NCBI RefSeq assembly: GCF_004216665.1
Contig: NZ_SGWY01000002.1
Location: 596,685-660,684 of the forward strand
DNA from: Agromyces ramosus
Lineage (GTDB): Bacteria > Actinomycetota > Actinomycetes > Actinomycetales > Microbacteriaceae
Length of the DNA stretch: 64,000 bases
Reading direction: 5' to 3'
Shown: positions 52,990 through 64,000 of the stretch, one piece after another
How the letters are laid out: every line of letters begins with the position of its first letter
How positions within the stretch are numbered: the first letter of the stretch is position 1
The notes under the pieces: generated by a model
Told to the model about the DNA's origin: nothing
What the model saw: the letters and a program-made list of their open reading frames with translations, nothing else
The model's database searches: none
Position numbers and translations under genes: made by a program

Positions 52990-54441
52990 ATGACAACCGC
53001 AACGACCAAGGCGCCCAAGCAGGTCGCAATCAACGACATCGGATCTGCTGACGATTTCCTCGCCGCGGTCGAGAAGACCCTGAAGTTCTTCAACGACGGC
53101 GACCTGATCGAGGGCACCGTCGTGAAGATCGACCGCGACGAGGTCCTCCTCGACGTCGGCTACAAGACCGAGGGTGTGATCCCCTCCCGCGAGCTTTCCA
53201 TCAAGCACGACGTCGACCCGAGCGAAGTCGTCGGCGTCGGCGACACCGTCGAGGCCCTCGTCCTCCAGAAGGAGGACAAGGAAGGTCGCCTCATCCTGTC
53301 GAAGAAGCGTGCGCAGTACGAGCGCGCATGGGGCGACGTCGAGAAGATCAAGGAAGCCGATGGCGTCGTGACCGGTTCGGTCATCGAGGTCGTCAAGGGC
53401 GGCCTCATCGTCGACATCGGCCTCCGCGGCTTCCTCCCGGCCTCGCTCATCGAGCTTCGCCGCGTCCGCGACCTCACGCCGTACCTCGGCCAGGAGATCG
53501 AGGCGAAGATCCTCGAGCTCGACAAGAACCGCAACAACGTGGTGCTCTCGCGCCGCGCGCTCCTCGAGCAGACGCAGTCCGAGTCGCGTTCCACGTTCCT
53601 CGCGAACCTCCACCCGGGCCAGATCCGCAAGGGCGTCATCTCGTCGATCGTCAACTTCGGCGCGTTCGTCGACCTCGGCGGCGTCGACGGTCTCGTCCAC
53701 GTCTCCGAGCTCTCGTGGAAGCACATCGAGCACGCCAGCGAGGTCGTCGAGGTCGGCCAGGAGGTCACCGTCGAGGTGCTCTCCGTCGAGCTCGACCGCG
53801 AGCGCGTCTCCCTGTCGCTCAAGGCGACGCAGGAGGACCCGTGGCAGGTCTTCGCCCGCACCCACGCGATCGGCCAGGTCGCACCGGGCAAGGTCACGAA
53901 GCTCGTACCGTTCGGTGCGTTCGTTCGCGTGGCCGACGGCATCGAGGGCCTCGTGCACATCTCGGAGCTGTCGGGCAAGCACGTCGAGCTCGCCGAGCAG
54001 GTCGTGTCGGTCGGCGAAGAGGTCTTCGTCAAGGTCATCGACATCGACCTCGAGCGTCGCCGCATCTCGCTCTCGCTGAAGCAGGCGAACGAGGGCGTCG
54101 ACCCCGAGGGCACCGAGTTCGACCCGGCGCTCTACGGCATGCTCACCGAGTACGACGAGCAGGGCAACTACAAGTACCCAGAGGGCTTCGACCCCGAGAC
54201 CAACGAGTGGCGCGAGGGCTTCGAGGCCCAGCGCGAGAAGTGGGAGCAGGACTACGCTGCCGCCCAGGCTCGTTGGGAGGCGCACAAGAAGCAGGTCGCC
54301 CAGGCGAACGCTGCTGCTGCCGCCGACGACTCGTTCACCTCGGGTGCCGCAGCGTTCTCGAGCGACTCCGCCGGCGCGGGCACCCTCGCCGACGACGCGT
54401 CGCTCGCCGCGCTGCGCGAGAAGCTCTCGAGCAACAACTAG
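52990..54441 (+). CDS. rpsA: 30S ribosomal protein S1
   Basis: mRNA-binding ribosomal protein, 483 aa, with four S1 (OB-fold) domains as is usual for actinobacteria: residues about 34-103 (GTVVKIDRDEVLLDVGYKTEG), 118-187 (GSVIEVVKGGLIVDIGLRGF), 205-275 (GVISSIVNFGAFVDLGGVDG) and 290-362 (GKVTKLVPFGAFVRVADGIEG). The C-terminal 100 residues are low-complexity, rich in E, A and S. Codon choice includes more GTC/ATC/AAG optimal codons than its neighbours, fitting high expression. ATG 52990 has an ACGGAG Shine-Dalgarno about 10 nt upstream. Confidence 0.97.
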   Translation: MTTATTKAPKQVAINDIGSADDFLAAVEKTLKFFNDGDLIEGTVVKIDRDEVLLDVGYKTEGVIPSRELSIKHDVDPSEVVGVGDTVEALVLQKEDKEGRLILSKKRAQYERAWGDVEKIKEADGVVTGSVIEVVKGGLIVDIGLRGFLPASLIELRRVRDLTPYLGQEIEAKILELDKNRNNVVLSRRALLEQTQSESRSTFLANLHPGQIRKGVISSIVNFGAFVDLGGVDGLVHVSELSWKHIEHASEVVEVGQEVTVEVLSVELDRERVSLSLKATQEDPWQVFARTHAIGQVAPGKVTKLVPFGAFVRVADGIEGLVHISELSGKHVELAEQVVSVGEEVFVKVIDIDLERRRISLSLKQANEGVDPEGTEFDPALYGMLTEYDEQGNYKYPEGFDPETNEWREGFEAQREKWEQDYAAAQARWEAHKKQVAQANAAAAADDSFTSGAAAFSSDSAGAGTLADDASLAALREKLSSNN

Positions 54442-54456
54442 TCGCGATCCGCGATA

Positions 54457-54489
54457 CGGAAGGCCGGTCCCCTCGGGGCCGGCCTTCCG
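54457..54489. terminator. strong bidirectional hairpin between rpsA and the DUF4126 gene
   Basis: A 15-bp stem (one G-U pair) with loop CTC, arms starting CGGAAGGCCGG, 15 nt after the rpsA stop and 18 nt beyond the convergent gene's stop. It probably serves both transcripts. Confidence 0.8.
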
Positions 54490-54507
54490 GCGTCTCCGCG
54501 CCTGTCG

Positions 54508-55119
54508 TCATGGGGCAGGCGACGGATGCTCCTCGCGCGCCCGTCTCGCGCGACGCCGTCGCCGCACGAGCACGATGACGAGCACGGCGAGCGCCATGAT
54601 CCCGACGAGCACCAGGACGGGCGCGAGAATGGCTGCGAAGGCCAGTCCGAAGCTGCCGAGGTCCTCCGCTGTGCTCGCGACCGGCGCGCCGACACCGCCC
54701 GTCGCCGTGTTCACCACCGGACGTGCCGTCGCCTTCGCAAGGTGCACGCCGAGCGCGAGCACGACGCCGATCGCGATCGGGATCCATTGCTGCGACGCGA
54801 AGAACGCCTCGGGATCGGTGACCGCCACCGTGGTCGCATCGATGCCCGAACTGAAGGCGAGACCGCCCGCGGTCGGGCGCACGACCGTCTGCACGAGATC
54901 GTTGACCGAATCGAACCCTGGGATCTTGTCGGCGATGAACTCCAGCACGAGCAGCACGACGAGGATGAGCAGGACCCACTCGTTCGAGAGCCAGGCCCAC
55001 GCCGGCGGCAGCTCGACGAGGCCGGTGAACCGGTCGAGCGCTCCGAGCACCACCAGAGGGATCCAGGCGTTCAGCCCGGCCGCCAACGCGAGGCCGGTCC
55101 CCGTCAGCACCTCGAGCAC
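54508..55119 (-). CDS. DUF4126 integral membrane protein
   Basis: 203 aa with about five hydrophobic segments. The N-terminal LTGTGLALAAGLNAWIPLVV is the DUF4126 hallmark; other helices are EWVLLILVVLLVLEFIADKI, WIPIAIGVVLALGVHLAKA and VLVLVGIMALAVLVIVLV, followed by a strongly basic end ([10 protein letters not shown]). Function unknown. GTG 55119 fits a GGGAGG Shine-Dalgarno 5 nt upstream better than GTG 55125, which overlaps it. It is divergent from coaE with only 51 bp between start codons. Confidence 0.85.
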   Translation of the reverse strand: MLEVLTGTGLALAAGLNAWIPLVVLGALDRFTGLVELPPAWAWLSNEWVLLILVVLLVLEFIADKIPGFDSVNDLVQTVVRPTAGGLAFSSGIDATTVAVTDPEAFFASQQWIPIAIGVVLALGVHLAKATARPVVNTATGGVGAPVASTAEDLGSFGLAFAAILAPVLVLVGIMALAVLVIVLVRRRRRARRAREEHPSPAP

Positions 55120-55157
55120 GCGCACCTCCCACGCCGTCGGGTCGAGTGTCGCACGGA

Positions 55158-55163
55158 TAGAGT
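55158..55163 (+). promoter_or_regulatory. -10 of leaderless coaE promoter
   Basis: TAGAGT ends 7 nt before GTG 55171. Confidence 0.5.
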
Positions 55164-55170
55164 GGTCAAC

Positions 55171-55782
55171 GTGTATCTGATCGGTCTCACGGGCGGAATC
55201 GCCTCAGGAAAGTCCACGGTCGCGCGTCGGCTGGTCGAGCATGGAGCGGTGCACATCGACGCCGACGAGCTCGCCCGGCGAGTCGTCCAGCCCGGCAAGC
55301 CCGCCCTCGCCGCGATCGTCGAGGGGTTCGGGCAGGGCATCCTCGATCACGACGGCACGCTCGACCGTCAGAAGCTCGCCGAGATCGTCTTCAACGACGA
55401 CGAGGCTCGCGAGCGGCTCAATGCCATCGTGCATCCCGCCGTCCGCGAGCTGACGACGAGGCTCCTGGGGAAGATCGAGGGAGAGGACCCCGACGCGGTC
55501 GTCGTCTACGACGTCCCGCTCCTCGTCGAGGCCGCGGTGGATCATCCGTTCGACCTCATCGTGGTGACGAGCGCCCCCAAGCGCACTCAGGTCAAGCGAC
55601 TCGTCGAGGAGCGCGGGTTCGACCCGAACCAGGCCCGGGCGCGCGTCGATGCCCAGGTCGACAACACGGAGCGGGTGGCGGTCGCCGATGTCGTGATCGA
55701 CACCGACGGCTCGATGGCGCACACGATGAGCCAGGTCGACGCGCTCTGGCACCGCATCAAGCAGGAGCGCGCCCGCGCCTAG
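55171..55782 (+). CDS. coaE: dephospho-CoA kinase
   Basis: Last step of CoA synthesis, phosphorylating dephospho-CoA. It is 203 aa. P-loop [17 protein letters not shown] at the N-terminus, substrate segment [26 protein letters not shown] and the lid region RVDAQ. The C-terminal GrpB-like extension found in mycobacterial CoaE is missing, so this is the plain form. GTG 55171 is supported by the -10 spacing. rpsA-coaE-uvrB order is conserved across actinobacteria. Confidence 0.95.
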   Translation: MYLIGLTGGIASGKSTVARRLVEHGAVHIDADELARRVVQPGKPALAAIVEGFGQGILDHDGTLDRQKLAEIVFNDDEARERLNAIVHPAVRELTTRLLGKIEGEDPDAVVVYDVPLLVEAAVDHPFDLIVVTSAPKRTQVKRLVEERGFDPNQARARVDAQVDNTERVAVADVVIDTDGSMAHTMSQVDALWHRIKQERARA

Positions 55783-55842
55783 GCCCCTGCGCGGCCTGCG
55801 TGGACGGGGCCCTGCGGCGGACGGAGTGTCGGCGGGCGTACC

Positions 55843-55848
55843 TAGACT
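55843..55848 (+). promoter_or_regulatory. -10 of leaderless uvrB promoter
   Basis: TAGACT ends 7 nt before ATG 55856. No LexA-type box is visible close by. Confidence 0.55.
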
Positions 55849-55855
55849 GGAACGC

Positions 55856-57922
55856 ATGCAGGCCACGCGATCCGTCCGTCCCTTCGAGGTCGTGAGCGAC
55901 TACCGGCCGAGCGGCGACCAGCCCGCCGCGATCGCCGAGCTGGCCGGCCGGATCAACGCCGGCGAGACCGATGTGGTGCTCCTCGGCGCGACCGGCACGG
56001 GCAAGTCGGCGACGACGGCCTGGCTGATCGAGCAGGTGCAGCGCCCCACCCTCGTCCTCGCCCACAACAAGACGCTCGCCGCACAACTCGCCACCGAGTT
56101 CCGCGAGCTCATGCCGAACAACGCGGTCGAGTACTTCGTCTCGTACTACGACTACTACCAGCCCGAGGCTTACGTGCCGCAGACCGACACCTTCATCGAG
56201 AAGGACTCGTCGACCAACGCCGAGGTCGAGCGGCTGCGGCACTCCACCACGAACTCCCTCCTGAGCCGGCGTGACGTCGTCGTGGTCTCGTCCGTCTCGT
56301 GCATCTACGGCCTCGGCACACCCGAGGAGTACCTCGGCGCGATGATGCCGCTGCAGGTCGGGCAGCGAGTCGATCGCGACTGGCTGATCCGCAAGTTCGT
56401 CTCGATGCAGTACCAGCGCAACGACGTCGACTTCTCACGCGGCAACTTCCGCGTGCGCGGCGACACGATCGAGATCATCCCGATCTACGAGGAGCTCGCC
56501 ATCCGCATCGAGATGTTCGGCGACGAAATCGAGGCTCTGTTTAGCCTGCACCCGCTCACGGGCCAGGTCGTCGAGAAGCTCGACGCGGTGCCCATCTTCC
56601 CTGGCTCGCACTACGTTGCGAGCACCGACGTGATGCAGCGGGCGATCGGCACCATCCGCGTCGAGCTGGAGGAGCGGCTCGCGGAGCTCGAGCGCGAGGG
56701 CAAGCTGCTCGAGGCGCAGCGGCTCCGCATGCGTACCACCTTCGACCTCGAGATGATGGAGCAGATCGGGTTCTGCTCCGGCATCGAGAACTACTCGCGT
56801 CACATCGACGGCCGAGCCCCGGGAGAGGCGCCGCACTGCCTGCTCGACTACTTCGCCGACGACTTCCTCGTCGTGATCGACGAATCCCACGTCACGGTGC
56901 CGCAGATCGGCTCGATGTACGAGGGCGACTCGTCGCGCAAGCGCACGCTGGTCGAGCACGGGTTCCGGCTGCCGAGCGCGCTCGACAACCGGCCGCTGAA
57001 GTGGGACGAGTTCAAGGACCGGGTCGGCCAGACCGTCTACCTCTCCGCGACGCCCGGCCGATACGAGATGGGCATCGCCGACGGCGTGGTCGAGCAGATC
57101 ATTCGACCCACCGGACTCGTCGATCCCCAGATCGTGGTGAAGCCCTCGAAGGGGCAGATCGACGACCTGCTCGAGGAGATCCGCGTGCGGGCCGAGCGCG
57201 ACGAGCGCGTGCTCGTCACCACGCTCACGAAGCGCATGGCCGAGGAGCTCACCGACTTCCTCACCGAGGCCGGCGTGCGCGTGCGCTACCTCCACTCCGA
57301 CGTCGACACCCTCCGCCGGGTCGAGCTGCTCTCCGAGCTCCGCGCGGGCGTCTACGACGTGCTGGTGGGCATCAACCTGCTGCGCGAGGGGCTCGACCTT
57401 CCCGAGGTGTCGCTCGTCGCGATCCTCGACGCCGACAAGGAGGGCTTCCTCCGGTCGTCCACGTCCCTCATCCAGACCATCGGCCGTGCGGCGCGCAACG
57501 TCTCGGGCGAGGTCCACATGTACGCCGACGTGCTCACCGACTCGATGAAGTCCGCGATCGACGAGACCACGCGTCGCCGCGACCGGCAGCTCGAGTACAA
57601 CCGCGCCAATGGCATCGACCCGCAGCCGCTCCGCAAGCGGATCGCCGACATCACCGAGGTGCTGGCGCGCGAGGAGGCCGATACCGCGGCGCTCCTCGCC
57701 GGACGGGATGCGCGCAAGAAGGCCCCCGTGCCCAACCTGCGGCGCGAGGGCATCGCCGCCGCCGGCGCGAACGACCTCGAGGAGCTCATCCGCGACCTGA
57801 ACGAGCAGATGCTCGAGGCGGCGGGGGAGCTGAAGTTCGAGCTCGCCGCCCGCCTGCGCGACGAGGTCTCCGAGCTGAAGCGCGAACTCCGGCAGATGGA
57901 GAAGGCGGGTCACCTCGGCTGA
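55856..57922 (+). CDS. uvrB: excinuclease ABC subunit B
   Basis: DNA damage-verifying helicase of nucleotide excision repair, 688 aa. Walker [18 protein letters not shown] near residue 44, beta-hairpin region [25 protein letters not shown]-like [14 protein letters not shown], motifs V/VI ([14 protein letters not shown] and QTIGRAARN) and the C-terminal UVR motif that binds UvrC ([20 protein letters not shown]). ATG 55856 gives the normal N-terminus and matches the -10 spacing; the frame is open to 55826. Confidence 0.98.
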   Translation: MQATRSVRPFEVVSDYRPSGDQPAAIAELAGRINAGETDVVLLGATGTGKSATTAWLIEQVQRPTLVLAHNKTLAAQLATEFRELMPNNAVEYFVSYYDYYQPEAYVPQTDTFIEKDSSTNAEVERLRHSTTNSLLSRRDVVVVSSVSCIYGLGTPEEYLGAMMPLQVGQRVDRDWLIRKFVSMQYQRNDVDFSRGNFRVRGDTIEIIPIYEELAIRIEMFGDEIEALFSLHPLTGQVVEKLDAVPIFPGSHYVASTDVMQRAIGTIRVELEERLAELEREGKLLEAQRLRMRTTFDLEMMEQIGFCSGIENYSRHIDGRAPGEAPHCLLDYFADDFLVVIDESHVTVPQIGSMYEGDSSRKRTLVEHGFRLPSALDNRPLKWDEFKDRVGQTVYLSATPGRYEMGIADGVVEQIIRPTGLVDPQIVVKPSKGQIDDLLEEIRVRAERDERVLVTTLTKRMAEELTDFLTEAGVRVRYLHSDVDTLRRVELLSELRAGVYDVLVGINLLREGLDLPEVSLVAILDADKEGFLRSSTSLIQTIGRAARNVSGEVHMYADVLTDSMKSAIDETTRRRDRQLEYNRANGIDPQPLRKRIADITEVLAREEADTAALLAGRDARKKAPVPNLRREGIAAAGANDLEELIRDLNEQMLEAAGELKFELAARLRDEVSELKRELRQMEKAGHLG

Positions 57923-57978
57923 GAGCTCCCGTCGCCGAGGCCCGGCAGCCGCGAGAACACGGGCCTGCGCGAGTCGAA

Positions 57979-57994
57979 TCGAACGTATGTTCGC
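57979..57994 (+). promoter_or_regulatory. LexA (SOS) box upstream of uvrA
   Basis: TCGAAC-GTAT-GTTCGC matches the actinobacterial SOS box TCGAACnnnnGTTCGA at 11 of 12 defined positions. It lies 55-71 bp before the uvrA start in a 127-bp gap. It predicts DNA-damage induction of uvrA. Confidence 0.75.
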
Positions 57995-58037
57995 TGAGAG
58001 CACGCGCCGCGCGGGCCGCGGTGTCGGTGGCTCTCTC

Positions 58038-58043
58038 TAGACT
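58038..58043 (+). promoter_or_regulatory. -10 of leaderless uvrA promoter
   Basis: TAGACT ends 6 nt before GTG 58050. Confidence 0.55.
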
Positions 58044-58049
58044 CGTAAG

Positions 58050-60941
<2,892 letters not shown>

Positions 60942-60946
60942 CGAGG

Positions 60947-62911
60947 ATGAGCGGCACCGTTCCGTATCGCCCGAGGGCGGGGGAGATCCCGACCGACCCG
61001 GGCGTGTACCGATTCCTCGACGCCGACCGGCGCGTGCTGTACGTGGGCAAGGCCAAGAACCTGCGGGCACGGCTCTCGAACTACTTCGCGCCGCTCCGGA
61101 CGCTGCACGAACGCACGCGCCGGATGGTGACCACTGCGGCATCCGTGGAATGGACCGTCGTGCAGAGCGACGTCGAGGCGCTGCAGCTCGAGATCACCTG
61201 GATCAACGAGCTCCATCCGCCCTTCAACGTGCGCTTCAAGGACGACAAGTCCTACCCCTACCTCGTGGTCACCCTCGCTGACGAGGCGCCCCGTGCGATG
61301 GTCTCGCGCAAGCGCGGGATCCCCGGCGCCCGGTACTTCGGGCCCTACCCCAAGGTGTGGGCGGTGAACGAGACGCTCGACCTGCTGATGAAGCTCTTCC
61401 CGATCCGCACCTGCAAGGACTCGGACTACAAGCGCGCGATGGCGAGTGGACGGCCGTGCTTCGCCGGCCAGATCGGCAAGTGCTTCGGGCCCTGCTCCGG
61501 CCGGGTGACGGTCGAGGAGCACCGCGCCAACGTCGACCGCTTCGTCGCCTTCATGCAGAACCAGGACCAGCGGATCCTCGGGGACCTCACCCGGCAGATG
61601 CAGTCCGCCGCGGCCGTGCAGGACTACGAGACCGCGGCGCGCCGGCGCGACCAGCTGCAGGCCGCGACGGCGTTCTTCGAGAAGAGCGCGGTCGTGCTCG
61701 GCGCGAAGGTGGACCTCGACGTCTTCGGCATCGACCATGACGAGCTCGCCGCCGCCGTGCACCTGTTCGTCGTACGGGGCGGGCGCGTGCGCGGCGTGCA
61801 TTCGTGGACGGTCGACAAGGAGCTCGACGTGCCGCTCGGCGACCTCGTCGACTCGGTGCTGCAGAACGCGTACGGCGACGACCTCACGCCCGCCCGCGAG
61901 GTGGTGGTGCCCGAGCTGCCCGACGACGCCGAGGCCCTCGAGACCTGGCTCGGCACGCTGGCCTCCCGCAAGGTGCGGCTTCGCGTCGCGCATCGCGGCG
62001 ACAAGGCGGCACTCCTCACGACGGCCACGCAGAACGCACGGCAGTCCCTCATGCTCTACAAGACGCGCCGCAGTGCGGACTTCACGACCCGGTCGCGCGC
62101 GCTCGAGGACATCCAGGAGGCGCTCGGCATGGCCGACGCGCCGCTGCGCATCGAGTGCTTCGACGTCTCGCACCTCAGCGGCACCAACATCGTCGCCTCG
62201 ATGGTGGTCTTCGAGGACGGACTGCCCCGCAAGGACGAGTACCGCCGGTTCACGATCCCGAGTTCGTCCGACGACACCGACTCGATCCACCAGGTGCTCA
62301 CGCGCCGGCTCGCCTACCTCGCGAAGCCCGGCCGCGACGACGCGACGGCGGCAGGCCCGGCCGCGACGGCCGACACGTCGGGCCTCGGCCCCGGCGTGGG
62401 CAACGGCGACGGCGAGTCTCCGGATGCCGCGGCGGTCTCCGAGCGACGCAGGAAGTTCGCCTATCGCCCGAACCTCCTCGTCGTCGACGGCGGCGAGCCG
62501 CAGGTCGCGGCAGCCGCCCGTGCGCTCGAGGAATCGGGCGTCGAGGGGATCTACCTGTGCGGCATCGCCAAGCGGCTCGAGGAGATCTGGACCCCCGACG
62601 CCGACTTCCCCGTGATCCTGCCGCGCAACAGCGACGCGCTGTTCCTCTTCCAGCGCGTGCGCGACGAGGCGCACCGCTTCGCGATCACGCATCAGCGGCA
62701 ACGACGCAAGCGCGACATCGGCTCGGTGCTCTCGGGCATCCCCGGGCTCGGCCCCGCCCGGGTGAAGGAGCTGCTCAAGCACTTCGGTTCGGTGAAGCGA
62801 CTCCGTGCGGCGAGCGAGACCGACATCGCCGAGGTCAAGGGAATCGGCCCCACGCTCGCGGCCACCGTGCATGCGCACCTTCGCGCCGACGGCGTGTCGG
62901 CGCCCCGGTAG
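60947..62911 (+). CDS. uvrC: excinuclease ABC subunit C
   Basis: Makes both incisions in nucleotide excision repair, 654 aa. GIY-YIG nuclease domain [20 protein letters not shown] (residues about 17-36); UVR motif near 200-225 ([20 protein letters not shown]); RNase H-like nuclease with catalytic Asp in [12 protein letters not shown] near 400 and [11 protein letters not shown] near 512; C-terminal helix-hairpin-helix [14 protein letters not shown]. Between the two RNase H parts (about residues 460-502) lies a Gly/Asp/Ala-rich insert. Its TAG stop begins the rapZ -10. Confidence 0.97.
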   Translation: MSGTVPYRPRAGEIPTDPGVYRFLDADRRVLYVGKAKNLRARLSNYFAPLRTLHERTRRMVTTAASVEWTVVQSDVEALQLEITWINELHPPFNVRFKDDKSYPYLVVTLADEAPRAMVSRKRGIPGARYFGPYPKVWAVNETLDLLMKLFPIRTCKDSDYKRAMASGRPCFAGQIGKCFGPCSGRVTVEEHRANVDRFVAFMQNQDQRILGDLTRQMQSAAAVQDYETAARRRDQLQAATAFFEKSAVVLGAKVDLDVFGIDHDELAAAVHLFVVRGGRVRGVHSWTVDKELDVPLGDLVDSVLQNAYGDDLTPAREVVVPELPDDAEALETWLGTLASRKVRLRVAHRGDKAALLTTATQNARQSLMLYKTRRSADFTTRSRALEDIQEALGMADAPLRIECFDVSHLSGTNIVASMVVFEDGLPRKDEYRRFTIPSSSDDTDSIHQVLTRRLAYLAKPGRDDATAAGPAATADTSGLGPGVGNGDGESPDAAAVSERRRKFAYRPNLLVVDGGEPQVAAAARALEESGVEGIYLCGIAKRLEEIWTPDADFPVILPRNSDALFLFQRVRDEAHRFAITHQRQRRKRDIGSVLSGIPGLGPARVKELLKHFGSVKRLRAASETDIAEVKGIGPTLAATVHAHLRADGVSAPR

Positions 62912-62914
62912 GCT
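62909..62914 (+). promoter_or_regulatory. -10 of rapZ-whiA promoter, built on the uvrC stop codon
   Basis: TAGGCT starts with the uvrC TAG. It would give a start near 62921 and a 28-nt leader with a purine-rich Shine-Dalgarno (GGAAAGGGGG, 62930-62939). Confidence 0.5.
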
Positions 62915-62948
62915 GGAGTGTCGACGCGCGGAAAGGGGGCCCGAGACG

Positions 62949-63824
62949 ATGGCAGCTGAGGCCGAGCATCAGGAGATGCTCATCGTCACCGGCATGTCGG
63001 GTGCGGGCCGCTCCACCGTCGGCAACGCCCTCGAGGACCTCGGCTGGTACGTGGTCGACAACCTGCCGCCGCAGATGCTCCGTCCGCTCGTCGAGCTCGT
63101 GGAGCGCGCGGGCGCATCCCTGCCGCGCATCGCGGCGGTCGTCGACGTGCGAGGCCGCGACTTCTTCTCCGAGCTCCAGGACATCATCCAGGCGCTGCGC
63201 ACGGGCGTGAACGTGCGCGTCGTCTTCCTCGACGCCACGGATGCCGTGCTGGTGCGCCGATTCGAGTCGGTGCGTCGCCCGCATCCCCTGCAGGGCAACG
63301 GCACGCTGCTCGACGGCATCGGCGCGGAGCGCACGCGCCTCGCCGAGCTGCGCGAGTCCAGCGACATCGTCGTCGACACCTCGGACCTGAACATCCACCA
63401 GCTCGCGACCCTCATCACCGAGACCTTCGCGGAGGCCGGGCGGGCGGGCCTGCATGTGACGATGCTGAGCTTCGGCTTCAAGTACGGGCTTCCCGCCGAC
63501 GCCGACCTCGTCGCCGACGCACGATTCCTGCCGAACCCCTTCTGGATCCCGGAGCTCCGGCACCTCAACGGCGAGGACCCCGAAGTCGCGGACTACGTGC
63601 TCAGCCAGCCGGGGGCGCACGAGTTCATCGACGCCTATGCGGCGGCGCTGGAGCCGGTGCTGTCCGGCTACCAACGCGAGAACAAGCGACACGCGACCAT
63701 CGCGGTCGGATGCACCGGCGGCAAGCACCGTTCGGTCGCGATCGTCCGCGAGCTCGCCGAGCGGATCGGACGGTTCCCGGGCGTGGCCGTCAGCGTGAAG
63801 CATCGCGATCGCGGCCGCGAGTGA
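62949..63824 (+). CDS. rapZ: RapZ-family nucleotide-binding protein
   Basis: 291 aa. N-terminal P-loop variant [20 protein letters not shown] (Arg in place of the usual Lys, frequent in actinobacteria), followed by DNLPPQML, and the C-terminal domain with [25 protein letters not shown] and [16 protein letters not shown]. coli RapZ controls GlmZ small-RNA decay; in Gram-positives the YvcJ-type role is less clear. ATG 62949 is preferred. The uvrC-rapZ-whiA order is characteristic of actinobacteria and firmicutes. Confidence 0.93.
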   Translation: MAAEAEHQEMLIVTGMSGAGRSTVGNALEDLGWYVVDNLPPQMLRPLVELVERAGASLPRIAAVVDVRGRDFFSELQDIIQALRTGVNVRVVFLDATDAVLVRRFESVRRPHPLQGNGTLLDGIGAERTRLAELRESSDIVVDTSDLNIHQLATLITETFAEAGRAGLHVTMLSFGFKYGLPADADLVADARFLPNPFWIPELRHLNGEDPEVADYVLSQPGAHEFIDAYAAALEPVLSGYQRENKRHATIAVGCTGGKHRSVAIVRELAERIGRFPGVAVSVKHRDRGRE

Positions 63825-63859
63825 CCGGTCGCCGGACATGACGAATGAGAGGACATGAC

Positions 63860-64000
63860 GTGGCACTGACCGCCGACGTGAAAGAGGAGCTCGCGCGGGT
63901 CGAGGTGTCGAAGACGAGTGTGCGGGCGGCGGAGCTCGCCGCGGTGCTGCGCTTCGCCGGCGGACTGCACATCATCTCGGGGCGTATCGCCATCGAGGCG
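63860..64000 (+). CDS. whiA: DNA-binding protein WhiA (5' part; runs off the window)
   Basis: The first 47 codons, open to the window end, encode [20 protein letters not shown] and [16 protein letters not shown], the N-terminal LAGLIDADG-like homing-endonuclease-derived domain start of WhiA. WhiA controls sporulation septation in Streptomyces and cell division in other Gram-positives. GTG 63860 has a GAGAGGA Shine-Dalgarno about 6-7 nt upstream. The location after rapZ is diagnostic. Confidence 0.9.
   Translation, partial: MALTADVKEELARVEVSKTSVRAAELAAVLRFAGGLHIISGRIAIEA

Overview
This is a dense, high-GC stretch (around 70% GC by eye) of an actinobacterial chromosome. Gene content and order point to Actinomycetota, most likely the Microbacteriaceae (Agromyces- or Leifsonia-like). 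Supporting points are an actinobacterial integration host factor (mIHF) domain next to gmk, a trp operon carrying the Trp-region membrane protein and an HGxxPAAW protein, a PdtaR-type ANTAR response regulator beside polA, rapZ-whiA behind uvrC, a degenerate actinobacterial PriA, and mycobacterium-like synteny. The family assignment is inference. Almost everything is on the + strand, with overlapping stop/start codons. I see no insertion sequence, prophage, CRISPR array or rRNA.

Layout. 1-8.8 kb: 3' end of alaS, ruvX, mltG, the shikimate/chorismate genes aroE-aroC-aroK-aroB-aroQ, then efp and nusB. 8.8-11.8 kb: a small accessory patch with a GerW/YtfJ-like protein, a GT-B glycosyltransferase, a DoxX-like membrane protein and a small unknown protein. 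11.9-20.6 kb: pyrimidine operon pyrR-pyrB-pyrC-(membrane protein)-carA-carB-pyrF with a PyrR-binding loop in its leader. 20.6-28.7 kb: an mIHF-guanylate kinase fusion, rpoZ, coaBC, metK, priA, fmt and an RsmB-type methyltransferase. 28.7-37.1 kb: rpe, hisE-hisG-hisF-hisI and trpE-(two membrane proteins)-trpC-trpB-trpA. 37.1-45.9 kb: lgt, gltB, a 22-codon ORF, gltD, pyk. 46-47.6 kb: an SRPBCC-like protein, an alpha/beta hydrolase, and tRNA-Leu(CAA) on the minus strand. 47.6-64 kb: pdtaR-like regulator, polA, a DUF885 protein, rpsA, a DUF4126 protein (minus), coaE, uvrB, uvrA, uvrC, rapZ and the start of whiA.

Together the genes supply chorismate, then tryptophan; UMP; histidine; SAM and CoA; glutamate; and core replication, nucleotide-excision repair and translation functions. 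The most unusual items are: (1) the in-frame fusion of a nucleoid protein domain (mIHF) to guanylate kinase; (2) a 22-codon ORF wedged between gltB and gltD with duplicated overlap sequences; (3) a repeated promoter design in which a TAGnnT -10 hexamer lies 6-7 nt before a start codon that lacks a leader, in several cases using the previous gene's TAG stop as its first half; (4) regulatory sites for PyrR, LexA and a possible rpsA attenuator. No stretch longer than 300 bases lacks a gene; the longest gaps are 10537-10733 and 52808-52989.
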